A stretch of 7,400 bases of DNA from Nostoc cf. edaphicum LEGE 07299. Lineage in GTDB: Bacteria > Cyanobacteriota > Cyanobacteriia > Cyanobacteriales > Nostocaceae. The stretch spans positions 1 to 7,400 of the forward strand of contig NZ_JADEXF010000150.1 of NCBI RefSeq assembly GCF_015207245.1, in the 5' to 3' direction. The notes beneath the pieces are model-generated. The model ran no database searches and was not told the DNA's origin. It was given only the letters and a program-made list of their open reading frames with translations. Shown one piece after another: positions 1 through 5,906 of the stretch (the first letter of the stretch is position 1; every line of letters begins with the position of its first letter). The position numbers were made by a program, and so were the translations under genes.

Positions 1-1
1 C

Positions 2-304
2 ACTAAGCCTTCACTAACATTAGTCTATCCCTTGGTTTCCTTGGAGCAATTTGGCTATGGTTTTGGATTTACAGCTTTTAGTGTTTATTTAATGTATATT
101 TGTCAAGGTGAATATAAAACTTCTCATTTTGCTATCTCTACCGGCTTTATGGCTTTAGGAATGATGTTACCCGGATTAGTTAGCGGTTATCTGCAAAAAG
201 TACTTGGCTATCCATTATTTTTTGTCTTGGTTTGTTTGCTGACTATTCCTGGAATGATTGCTTTATTTTTTATTCCTTTAAAAGAAGAACCAAAGCACCA
301 ATAA
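2..304 (+). CDS. AmpG-like MFS permease, C-terminal fragment (5' end outside window)
   Basis: The reading frame is open from the first bases to a TAA at 302-304, so this is the last ~100 residues of a longer (usually 400+ aa) inner-membrane transporter. The visible part has hydrophobic helices around FTAFSVYLMYI, FMALGMMLPGLVSGYL and LFFVLVCLLTIPGMIALFF. The hydrophilic loop GEYKTSHFAI followed by TGFMALGMM is, from my knowledge of the family, typical of AmpG-like (PAT group) permeases, which import anhydro-muropeptides by proton symport. The protein ends in a short charged cytoplasmic tail. The next gene, 17 bp downstream on the same strand, is an amino-sugar kinase, which fits import followed by phosphorylation in cell-wall recycling. 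A TTG at 32 could be mistaken for a start, but the frame continues upstream of it with residues of the same character (TLVYPLVSLEQFGYG). The substrate is inferred, not seen. Confidence 0.8.
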   Translation, partial: TKPSLTLVYPLVSLEQFGYGFGFTAFSVYLMYICQGEYKTSHFAISTGFMALGMMLPGLVSGYLQKVLGYPLFFVLVCLLTIPGMIALFFIPLKEEPKHQ

Positions 305-321
305 TTAAGTTACTGCAATCC

Positions 322-1278
322 ATGAGTTATGTTTTAGGAATAGATGGCGGGGGTAGCAAGACTGTTTGTGTCTTGATGGATGATTTGCATCTAGTGCTAG
401 GTCGTGCTGAAGCAGGCCCATCTAATTATCAGAGTATAGGTATCGAAGCCACTCTACAATCTATTCAATCTGCAATTAAAAATGCGGTTGAGGCAGCAAT
501 AATTACAAATTCTGTGAATATTGATGCGATATGTTTGGGTTTAGCAGGTGTAGGTCGTGCAACAGATATCGAAGTAGTGAAAGGTTTAGTTAAAGAGTTA
601 CAGAATAATAAATTGCCTATTACTTGGGCATTACAGCCAGCCAATATTGTAATTTGTAACGATGCTTTGATTGCTTTAGTTGGTGGAATTGGTCAGCCTG
701 TAGGAATTGTGGTTGCAGCCGGTACTGGTTCGATAGTTTTCGGACGAAATAATGAAGGAAATACTAAACGAGTCGACGGCTGGGGATATATTTTAGGAGA
801 TGAAGGTAGCGCTTATAAAATTGCGATCGCAGGCATGAACGCAGCATTAAAATCTTATGATGGACGGGAAATATCAACGAGTTTAATAGAGGATTTCAAA
901 CAGCATCTTGATTTGAAAAGTATAGAAGATTTAATAGAAGTAATATATCGGCAACAATGGGGAGTTAAACAGATAGCTGCTTTAGCACCAATTGTAGATT
1001 TTGCAGCCGCATCAGGTGATATAGTAGCGAATATGATAATTGATGATGCTGTAAAAGAGTTAGTAAAAGCCACATCTACAGTAATGGATGCAATTTTTAG
1101 CGCTGACTCAGTTTTAGAAGTAGTCACAACGGGAAGTGTATGGCAAGGTAGATGCAAGATCCATGAAAGATTTGCAGCATCAATTGTTAAGAAGTTTCCT
1201 AATGTAAAAGTGATTTTTCCGAGGTATGAACCTGCTTATGGTGCTGGGTTATTAGCGTTACAGACAACTCAAAATTGA
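322..1278 (+). CDS. BadF/BadG/BcrA-family N-acetylhexosamine (GlcNAc/MurNAc) kinase
   Basis: This 318-aa cytoplasmic kinase belongs to the ASKHA (actin/hexokinase/Hsp70) fold, in the BadF/BadG family that includes human-type GlcNAc kinase and bacterial MurNAc/GlcNAc kinase MurK. It probably transfers phosphate from ATP to an amino sugar. Visible motifs: phosphate-1 loop GIDGGGSKT (residues 6-14), the probable catalytic Asp113 in CNDALIAL, phosphate-2 loop AAGTGSI (132-138), the family signature GWGYILGDEGSAY (153-165), an adenosine-site segment TTGSVWQ (269-275) and a C-terminal PAYGAGLLAL helix. The ATG at 322 is chosen because the family always begins just before the phosphate-1 loop; an in-frame extension from 232 would overlap the permease and adds unrelated residues. 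No strong Shine-Dalgarno is visible, so translation may be coupled to the permease 17 bp upstream. Exact substrate (GlcNAc, MurNAc or glucosamine) cannot be told from sequence. A HIP1 site lies inside at 823. Confidence 0.88.
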   Translation: MSYVLGIDGGGSKTVCVLMDDLHLVLGRAEAGPSNYQSIGIEATLQSIQSAIKNAVEAAIITNSVNIDAICLGLAGVGRATDIEVVKGLVKELQNNKLPITWALQPANIVICNDALIALVGGIGQPVGIVVAAGTGSIVFGRNNEGNTKRVDGWGYILGDEGSAYKIAIAGMNAALKSYDGREISTSLIEDFKQHLDLKSIEDLIEVIYRQQWGVKQIAALAPIVDFAAASGDIVANMIIDDAVKELVKATSTVMDAIFSADSVLEVVTTGSVWQGRCKIHERFAASIVKKFPNVKVIFPRYEPAYGAGLLALQTTQN

Positions 1279-1304
1279 CGCGAAGAAAGCAATAATATAA
1301 GTTT

Positions 1305-2045
1305 TCACTCTGCGAATATGCGCCCCAAAAAAGTTACTATTTCAGACCAAGCTGCGGTGGTAGCACTAGAATCATAACGATAACCGTCGTCGCGCATGAA
1401 TGTATGTTCTGCTTCATACAAAAAAACTTGGTGAGGGATGTTAGCATTCTCAATTGCTTTTATTATGGTTTGGCGATCGCTATCTGGTATATGAGGGTCA
1501 AGAGTACCGAATACCATTAGCATCTCGCCTTTGATTTCACTTACCCTGTGGATTGTATCGGCTACCTCTTTACCCAGTTTACCACTGGGAATCCCAGTAG
1601 GGTAACAGCAGACACAAGCCCGAATTTCGCTTTGAAATGCAGCGCGGAAAGCTAAATGTCCACCAATACAAAAGCCGAGAGTGCCTATTTGATTTGGAGA
1701 AACCGCACTCTCTGTTTTCAGGAATTCAATCACAGCAAGGCAATCAGCATCATATTCAGCTACCGAGGTTCGACGCGCATCGTCATTTCCCCGCATCCGT
1801 CCCAGATCGTCTGGCTCAATTGCTAAACCAATTGGCTCAATTCGGTGAAAAATTTCTGGGGCTGCTACTACATAGCCGTATCCTGCTAAGTAGTTAGCTA
1901 GACGAATCATTGCATCACCTAACTGATAAATATCACTGTAGAAGACAATACCAGGGTATTTTCCTGCTGCTTTGGGAGCTGCTACATAAACACGCATTAA
2001 GCTGCCATCTACTCTTAACTCAACGTTGCGCTTAGTGATTTGCAC
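1305..2045 (-). CDS. Dienelactone hydrolase family protein (alpha/beta hydrolase)
   Basis: A cytosolic alpha/beta-hydrolase of the dienelactone hydrolase (carboxymethylenebutenolidase) family, which opens lactone or ester bonds with a cysteine nucleophile. Counting from the GTG start, the catalytic triad is Cys126 in the elbow GFCIGG, Asp183 in FGTLDPHIP and His214 in EAEHTFMRDD. The N-terminal strand-turn region YPGIVFYSDIYQL and the segment YGYVVAAPEIFHR are also typical. I place the start at GTG 2045 (246 aa) because GGAG sits eight bases upstream of it. An ATG at 2075 would add ten residues (MPSAVHGDKK) but has no ribosome site. The gene converges on the amino-sugar kinase with only 26 bp between stops and no clear terminator. 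Cyanobacteria generally lack the beta-ketoadipate pathway in which the founding enzyme works, so the natural substrate here is unknown. A HIP1 site lies inside at 1473. Confidence 0.88.
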   Translation of the reverse strand: MQITKRNVELRVDGSLMRVYVAAPKAAGKYPGIVFYSDIYQLGDAMIRLANYLAGYGYVVAAPEIFHRIEPIGLAIEPDDLGRMRGNDDARRTSVAEYDADCLAVIEFLKTESAVSPNQIGTLGFCIGGHLAFRAAFQSEIRACVCCYPTGIPSGKLGKEVADTIHRVSEIKGEMLMVFGTLDPHIPDSDRQTIIKAIENANIPHQVFLYEAEHTFMRDDGYRYDSSATTAAWSEIVTFLGRIFAE

Positions 2046-2049
2046 TTTT

Positions 2050-2056
2050 TTGTCTC
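2050..2056 (-). promoter_or_regulatory. Probable ribosome binding site deciding the hydrolase start
   Basis: Read on the - strand, GGAGAC followed by a run of six A leads into the GTG at 2045-2043. The spacing of GGAG (8 nt to the start codon) is standard, whereas the ATG thirty bases upstream has no purine-rich site. This is the reason for preferring the shorter protein. Confidence 0.5.
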
Positions 2057-2173
2057 CGTGTACTGCCGAAGGCATTCATCTGCATCTACAAAATACCCGA
2101 AGTTTTTCCAGCATCCGGTGACTTTCAGCCCACAATCCCACGAAGTTGATTTTGGCTATAACGCTTAAAAAAT

Positions 2174-3331
2174 TTATGCACACAGTTGTGAGCTAAATGG
2201 CAGTGAATTTATGTATTCTTCCATAAAGTCCCAATCAGGTTCACTGTTTAGTGTAATAGGAAGCAAAATTTGAGATTGTTTCATACGTTCTAAATGCCAT
2301 TTTCTACCATAGTTATACCGATACTTTTCATTCTTAATAATAGTAATCAGAAACATGGCAATAGCAGGTGTTAGCTCAAATTTTGGGTATAGGACATTCA
2401 CATCATCTGAAGCCCAAAATGGCTTGGGTTGGTAGAAAGCTTCTGCTACAGAGCCGTTATAGTTCACACTAATGGTATTTCCTTCGTGTATAGGAGATTG
2501 CCCAACATAGCCTGATATACCATTATTCTTATCAATTGCACCAATAAAAGGAGTTTCACCTTCTGTCATATTTGATTTAGTCAGACGTTTCCCTTTTTTT
2601 AATTCAAATATACTCGAAAAAGCAAAATAATCCCATTTTCTTTGTGAATCAAATAATTCAGGTATAAAATTATGTTCTTGAGGTTTTTCGCTTTCAGTAA
2701 GCTTTGCATGATCTCTCATAAAATCATGCAAATCACGAGCAAAATCCATAAGCTCATCGAAGCGCATTCGTTGAAGCAAGGGGTCATAGGTTGCGTGTTC
2801 AATATAGTCTTTCCAAGGGATTAATTTATTAAAAATATGCCCATCACGAGATTGCAATATTTTGCTTTTTTGGTTTCCTTTAAAATTAAGAAAAGTCGAT
2901 ATATTAACCGTGGTATCTGTATTGCCGCTTACTGCAATACTTATCACGTTGTATTCTCTTGACAGGTATTTTGCATAGTGCAATATACCATCTACAGCAT
3001 AGCGTTGAGTACGCTTGGCGTATTGTTCTTCTGTTTCCTCTATATCTTTTTCATTTAATAAATCTTTGGCTTCTTTACTACTGTGATTCTTGGAATCAGC
3101 CTTACACTCCACGATAATTACAAAATCAGGGTCAGTTGGTGATGTAATTATAAATTCAGGAGAACCACTACCACCTTTACCTGACTTACTGCCAGATTTC
3201 AAAAGTTTTTTGATAGATTCAATATTGCTTTTTTGCTCTTCGACTTGAATTGAATTATCCGCACTGTAGTAGCCAAGTTCACGTAATTCATTTCGGACAA
3301 TATTCTCTGTCTCTGGCTCGTTTTTAGCCAT
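2174..3331 (-). CDS. Restriction-like fusion: PD-(D/E)XK nuclease domain + target-recognition (HsdS-like) domain, no methyltransferase
   Basis: This 385-aa protein has two modules. Residues 1 to ~216 match the N-terminal nuclease part of type I/IIG-like 'N-6 DNA methylase' proteins: a charged start with ETENIVRNELRELGY, then a PD-(D/E)XK core with Glu59, Asp69 (DPDF) and Glu75-Cys-Lys77 (VECKAD), a conserved RTQRYAVDGILHYAKYLS helix, and a helical linker LHDFMRDHAKLTESEKP. Residues ~222-385 are a single target-recognition domain of the type I S-subunit/BcgI-like kind, with FELKKGKRLTK (242-252), FIGAIDKNNGISGY (262-275), VNYNGSVAEAFYQPKPFW (289-306), DDVNVLYP, YNYGRKWHLERMK and PDWDFMEEYI. 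In relatives I know, the linker is followed by a several-hundred-residue adenine methyltransferase with an NPPY motif; here it jumps at about residue 217 (near 2683) straight to the recognition domain, in frame. Either an in-frame deletion has made a relic or this is a real nuclease-recognition fusion. The ATG at 3331 is chosen because the family N-terminus follows it. No methyltransferase gene is in the window. The gene is AT-rich and has no HIP1 site, suggesting transfer. Confidence 0.8.
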   Translation of the reverse strand: MAKNEPETENIVRNELRELGYYSADNSIQVEEQKSNIESIKKLLKSGSKSGKGGSGSPEFIITSPTDPDFVIIVECKADSKNHSSKEAKDLLNEKDIEETEEQYAKRTQRYAVDGILHYAKYLSREYNVISIAVSGNTDTTVNISTFLNFKGNQKSKILQSRDGHIFNKLIPWKDYIEHATYDPLLQRMRFDELMDFARDLHDFMRDHAKLTESEKPQEHNFIPELFDSQRKWDYFAFSSIFELKKGKRLTKSNMTEGETPFIGAIDKNNGISGYVGQSPIHEGNTISVNYNGSVAEAFYQPKPFWASDDVNVLYPKFELTPAIAMFLITIIKNEKYRYNYGRKWHLERMKQSQILLPITLNSEPDWDFMEEYINSLPFSSQLCA

Positions 3332-3575
3332 CTCTGTTCTTTTTAAATCAATAGTTTAAAAGCTCTAACGCAGTTTGCATCAGCCCAACCAAAAGTCGCG
3401 GCTCACAATGAGCAGCCCTACCTCTGGCTGGTTTATAGCTAAGGTTTTTTGATACTGGAGTTTAGTTTTTAAACTTGACTTAACTTATTAGTTTAATTGG
3501 CTACATAATAACTAGACAAAGTTTCGCTAAATAACAGTAGATGTACTTAAAAATGAACTTTGTATGAAAATAAAA

Positions 3576-3611
3576 TAGTTTATTAGTTAGCTTAAGCTAA
3601 CTAATAAACTA
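3576..3611. repeat. Perfect 36-bp palindrome
   Basis: The 18-base half TAGTTTATTAGTTAGCTT is followed with no spacer by its exact reverse complement; symmetry ends at both outer bases (A against C). The centre is CTTAAG. A partly similar run (cttattagttta) lies about 90 bp upstream near 3484, suggesting local duplication or decay. The lack of a T tract and the AT-rich stem argue against a simple intrinsic terminator. It may be a protein-binding dyad, a transposon or recombination end, or a cruciform-forming element. Confidence 0.85.
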
Positions 3612-3785
3612 CGTATAAATACATATTTTTTTAATTGTGGAGTGGCTATTTGCTAGCCTATTGAATGCCGAATACTTTCAGGCTATTGCAAGTAACTTAA
3701 AAATAACTATCGAAAAGACAGCGATGAGTTTCAATATTTCTCAGCAACTCATAAAAAGTATGGATATTCTTATGGATTCTAAGAC

Positions 3786-3845
3786 GGCGAATTTATTCGC
3801 CTGCGCCTTACCCCCATGTCTGAAGCCAGGGGCTTCCACGGCGCG
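3786..3845. repeat. GC-rich nested hairpin cluster
   Basis: Two structured units lie side by side in otherwise AT-rich DNA. The first is GGCGAA-TTTA-TTCGCC at 3786-3801. The second has an outer stem GCGCC/GGCGC (3803-3807 with 3840-3844) enclosing either CCCC/GGGG or the alternative GAAGCC-AGG-GGCTTC hairpin (3822-3836). A further weak dyad follows (TGACT 3859-3863 with AGTCA 3884-3888). The pattern reminds me of structured ends of IS200/IS605-type elements, but no transposase or TnpB reading frame is present, so it could equally be a dispersed repeat. Confidence 0.5.
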
Positions 3846-3982
3846 AGGTGTTTGGTGATGACTCGCATTACGCTACGTCGCTTAGTCAGTAAAGATTTAC
3901 TTTATTAATAGTCTCTAATTGAGATAATCACTAGATTTACCCTGTGCTGTATTAGTTAAAACCCACACCAATAATTAATAAA

Positions 3983-4113
3983 GGGGACAGATGACATTCG
4001 CTTGTTGCGAAGCACCCATCCCCGAATAGCTGCCCAGATCATGAACCTGGAATCTATAGTCCGGTATCTAATAATCCCAGTATCGGCCGAGATATGTAGA
4101 TTGTCACTGGGAT
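3983..4113. other. Run of three stem-loops, possible structured RNA
   Basis: Three dyads follow one another. The first is nested: GGG/CCC and GATG/CATC (3984-3993 with 4017-4023, one 3-nt bulge) around TTCGC-ttgtt-GCGAA (3997-4011). The second is CCAG/CTGG (4034-4037 with 4047-4050). The third is ATCCCAGT/ACTGGGAT (4074-4081 with 4106-4113). I see no tRNA T-loop consensus, group II intron domain V or known riboswitch core. It lies 3' of the D-ribulose kinase, 43 bp from its stop, and could belong to that 3' end or be an independent small RNA. Confidence 0.3.
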
Positions 4114-4156
4114 AGATACTGATTTACGAAATACCTACGAAAAGATTGTTACACAA

Positions 4157-5425
4157 TTACTCTTGTTCACCCTTAATTCCGCCTCCCATCGCCAACAGCG
4201 CCGTTCCATAAGCTGCTTCTGTGTACACTGACGCGACTACAGGAACCTGCAAATGACGCGCCCTAATCGCAGTCCAAGTATCATTCGCCGCGCCACCGCC
4301 AGCAGTATAAACACGGCTCAATTTGTCTGCGCCCATTTGCTGTAATAATTCATACCCTCGCGCTTCTATACGGGCAATACTTTCTAACAACCCATGCAAA
4401 AATTCCACTGGATTATCTGGGCGTGGTGACAAACGTGGCGGTAAATTGGGATCGTTAATCGGAAAGCGATCGCCTACCTTCAACAATGGGTAATAATCTA
4501 ACTCGCTAGCTTTTGATGCATCAATCTCGCGGCTAAGGCTTTCTAACTCAGTGTTTGTGAAAAATTGCTTTAGTACTGCACCTCCAGTATTAGAAGCACC
4601 ACCAGTTAGCCATAAATCACCCAACCGATGGCTGTAAATTCCATATCTGGCATCTTCTACACGAGTACGACTTAACAACTTTAGTACCAACGTTGAACCA
4701 AGGGAAGTCACGGCTTCACCAGGTAATTTTGCCCCACTAGCAAGAAAAGCAGCAATACTATCAGTTGTACCTGCACACACCAGACAATCACGGCGGAAAC
4801 CGAACTTATCCGCAATCTCAGGACGCAATTGGGCAATCGGAGTACCAGGAGGTAAAACTTTGGGTAGCTGAATCGGTATTTGTAGTTTTTCTAGCCATTC
4901 TGGGTATTTCAACTCTTCTACGTCATAACCCAGCTTTAAAGCATTATGGTAATCGCTAATTCCCAACTGTCCATGTAGGAGAAACGCTAGCCAATCTGCT
5001 TGATGCAGGAAATATCTAGCTTCACTAAAAGAGGGTTGTTGCCTCATCCACAAAAGTTTGGCTAGGCTGGAGGTGGCACTCAACACGGTATGATTGGGGG
5101 GTGCGATACTCCTCAAATGCTCTAGCACCAATGATCCCCGCGCATCGTTATACAGCAATGGTGCATCTGTTGGATTGCCCGCAGCATCGACCAGCAATAC
5201 AGTGGAAGAAGTACCATTAATTGCGATCGCTTTAATTTCTCGCCGCAATTGATCAGGTATTTGTTGCACCAGCACAAACAAAGCCTCTTGCCAAATTTTG
5301 GGCGTAACGGCGGCTGGTGAGTCCTGGAAGGGATATCGCACCTGTGCCTGGATGCTAGCTTCCTCATCAACCACCATACCGCGTGCGCCAGAGGTGCCAA
5401 AGTCGATACCCAAATAGAAATCCAT
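4157..5425 (-). CDS. FGGY-family sugar kinase, probable D-ribulose kinase (SePSK / plant XK-1 type)
   Basis: This 422-aa cytosolic kinase of the FGGY/ASKHA fold closely follows the pattern of the short (~425 aa) cyanobacterial sugar kinase of Synechococcus elongatus (SePSK) and Arabidopsis XK-1, characterised as D-ribulose kinases. D-Ribulose 5-phosphate so formed can enter the pentose phosphate/Calvin pools. Motifs: N-terminal phosphate loop LGIDFGTSGARG with Asp8 and Thr11-Ser12; substrate-loop NGTSSTVLL (70-78); LHQADWLAFLLHG; the catalytic Asp222 in CAGTTDSIAAFLASGA; SLGSTLVLKLL (241-251); WLTGGASNTGGAVL (272-285); and the adenine-site glycines in YTAGGGAANDTW (373-384). The ATG at 5425 is chosen because it sits directly before DFYLGIDFG; a TTG extension from 5452 adds nine lysine-rich residues with no support, and no clear ribosome site precedes either. 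The gene is divergent from psaM with 157 bp between. HIP1 sites lie inside at 4466 and 5223. Ribulose specificity is inferred from overall resemblance. Confidence 0.88.
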   Translation of the reverse strand: MDFYLGIDFGTSGARGMVVDEEASIQAQVRYPFQDSPAAVTPKIWQEALFVLVQQIPDQLRREIKAIAINGTSSTVLLVDAAGNPTDAPLLYNDARGSLVLEHLRSIAPPNHTVLSATSSLAKLLWMRQQPSFSEARYFLHQADWLAFLLHGQLGISDYHNALKLGYDVEELKYPEWLEKLQIPIQLPKVLPPGTPIAQLRPEIADKFGFRRDCLVCAGTTDSIAAFLASGAKLPGEAVTSLGSTLVLKLLSRTRVEDARYGIYSHRLGDLWLTGGASNTGGAVLKQFFTNTELESLSREIDASKASELDYYPLLKVGDRFPINDPNLPPRLSPRPDNPVEFLHGLLESIARIEARGYELLQQMGADKLSRVYTAGGGAANDTWTAIRARHLQVPVVASVYTEAAYGTALLAMGGGIKGEQE

Positions 5426-5481
5426 AGTTTTATGAATTTTTTTAATAAACAATCATTAAAAACTACTGACTAATAACTGCT

Positions 5482-5499
5482 TTTGTTGCATCTTGTAAC
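5482..5499. promoter_or_regulatory. HLR1-like (RpaB) site / dyad between D-ribulose kinase and psaM
   Basis: On the - strand this reads GTTACAAG-AT-GCAACAAA. The HLR1 consensus bound by RpaB, as I know it, is two (G/T)TTACA(T/A)(T/A) repeats two bases apart; here the halves match at 7/8 and 6/8 positions with the right spacing. RpaB/HLR1 is known to control photosystem I genes in response to light. An overlapping 15-bp dyad (ATCTTGT-A-ACAAGAT, 5490-5504) could be an alternative operator. No convincing -35/-10 pair was identified. Confidence 0.35.
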
Positions 5500-5567
5500 A
5501 AGATATTCCACAATCTTGGCAAAACAAGGAAAAGTAGTAAACGAACTGTTCAAAATCTATTCAGGTT

Positions 5568-5573
5568 AGGAGG
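5568..5573 (+). promoter_or_regulatory. psaM ribosome binding site
   Basis: A full AGGAGG lies nine bases before the psaM ATG. It is the strongest Shine-Dalgarno in the window and fixes the start of a gene too short to be judged by length alone. Confidence 0.85.
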
Positions 5574-5582
5574 TTTTCAGCC

Positions 5583-5714
5583 ATGCCTATCTTAGATACT
5601 CTGTACATCGCTCAGATATCTTCCATTTCAGATACTCAAGTCTACATCGCTCTAGTTGTGGCCTTGATCCCCGGAGTTCTAGCTTGGCGATTAGCCACAG
5701 AACTTTACAAATAA
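5583..5714 (+). CDS. psaM: Photosystem I reaction centre subunit XII (PsaM)
   Basis: A 43-aa single-span thylakoid membrane protein. The C-terminal 30 residues, beginning ISDTQVYIALVVALIPG and ending LAWRLATELYK, are recognisably PsaM, a small subunit at the trimer-facing side of cyanobacterial photosystem I that contacts PsaB/PsaI/PsaL and helps bind carotenoid. The transmembrane helix spans about residues 20-37. The usual thermophile protein is about 31 aa and starts right at the SDTQ motif; here a 13-residue N-terminal extension (MPILDTLYIAQIS) precedes it. The start is fixed by AGGAGG nine bases upstream, and there is no internal Met. The gene stands alone on the + strand with its own upstream region shared with the divergent sugar kinase, and a possible terminator about 95 bp after the stop, so it is probably monocistronic. 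Confidence 0.93.
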   Translation: MPILDTLYIAQISSISDTQVYIALVVALIPGVLAWRLATELYK

Positions 5715-5806
5715 GGCTCCGATGTGACACAGTTGAAAAGCTAATAATCCTGGCAGTACGGGGTGCAATTTCCAGACTTTATGGCTTTATGTCATAAGTA
5801 CCTAGA

Positions 5807-5838
5807 AACCTTGCACTTACGTAAGCCAGGTTATTTTT
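5807..5838 (+). terminator. Possible psaM terminator
   Basis: AACCT and AGGTT (5807-5811 with 5828-5832) enclose the 10-bp palindrome CTTACGTAAG (5816-5825), and the stem is followed by ATTTTTT. Internal mismatches make the stem imperfect. Position downstream of psaM and the T run support termination. Confidence 0.4.
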
Positions 5839-5906
5839 TAACTAGTGCAACACTTGTAGCTATTTCAAAAAAATGAAGTAATATGACAGCTAAATCAAGC
5901 ATTCAG

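Larger units (their letters stand above)
3332..4156. other. 825-bp gene-poor, structure-rich intergenic region
   Basis: No convincing coding sequence was found here. One TTG-initiated frame (3637-3858) has no family resemblance and ends inside a GC-rich hairpin cluster. The region is mostly AT-rich with many stops, and holds a 36-bp perfect palindrome, a hairpin cluster around 3786-3902 and three consecutive stem-loops at 3983-4113. It separates the restriction-like gene from the D-ribulose kinase. It may hold remains of a mobile element or of a lost part of the restriction locus; that is inference. Confidence 0.6.

Noticed and set aside
232..321. 30-residue N-terminal extension of the amino-sugar kinase
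   Set aside because: It overlaps the permease frame by more than 70 bp and precedes the phosphate loop by residues with no family match; ATG 322 is the natural start.
855..1157. 100-aa frame antisense to the amino-sugar kinase
   Set aside because: Lies wholly inside a gene with clear kinase motifs on the other strand; low-complexity Ser/Ala/Ile composition typical of a shadow frame.
1637..1897. 86-aa frame antisense to the dienelactone hydrolase
   Set aside because: Covers the hydrolase catalytic region on the opposite strand and has no independent features.
3637..3858. 73-aa + strand reading frame starting at TTG
   Set aside because: No family resemblance, no ATG, no good ribosome site, and its 3' third runs through the GC-rich hairpin cluster; more likely chance.
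3983..4113. tRNA or riboswitch
   Set aside because: No cloverleaf, no T-loop GTTCRA motif, and no recognisable riboswitch core; only generic stem-loops are visible.
4765..4959. 64-aa frame antisense to the D-ribulose kinase
   Set aside because: Shadow of a well-supported kinase; no ribosome site or known family.
5122..5400. 92-aa frame on the same strand as the D-ribulose kinase in another phase
   Set aside because: Overlaps the conserved kinase N-terminus; Cys/Trp/His-rich composition typical of an out-of-frame reading.
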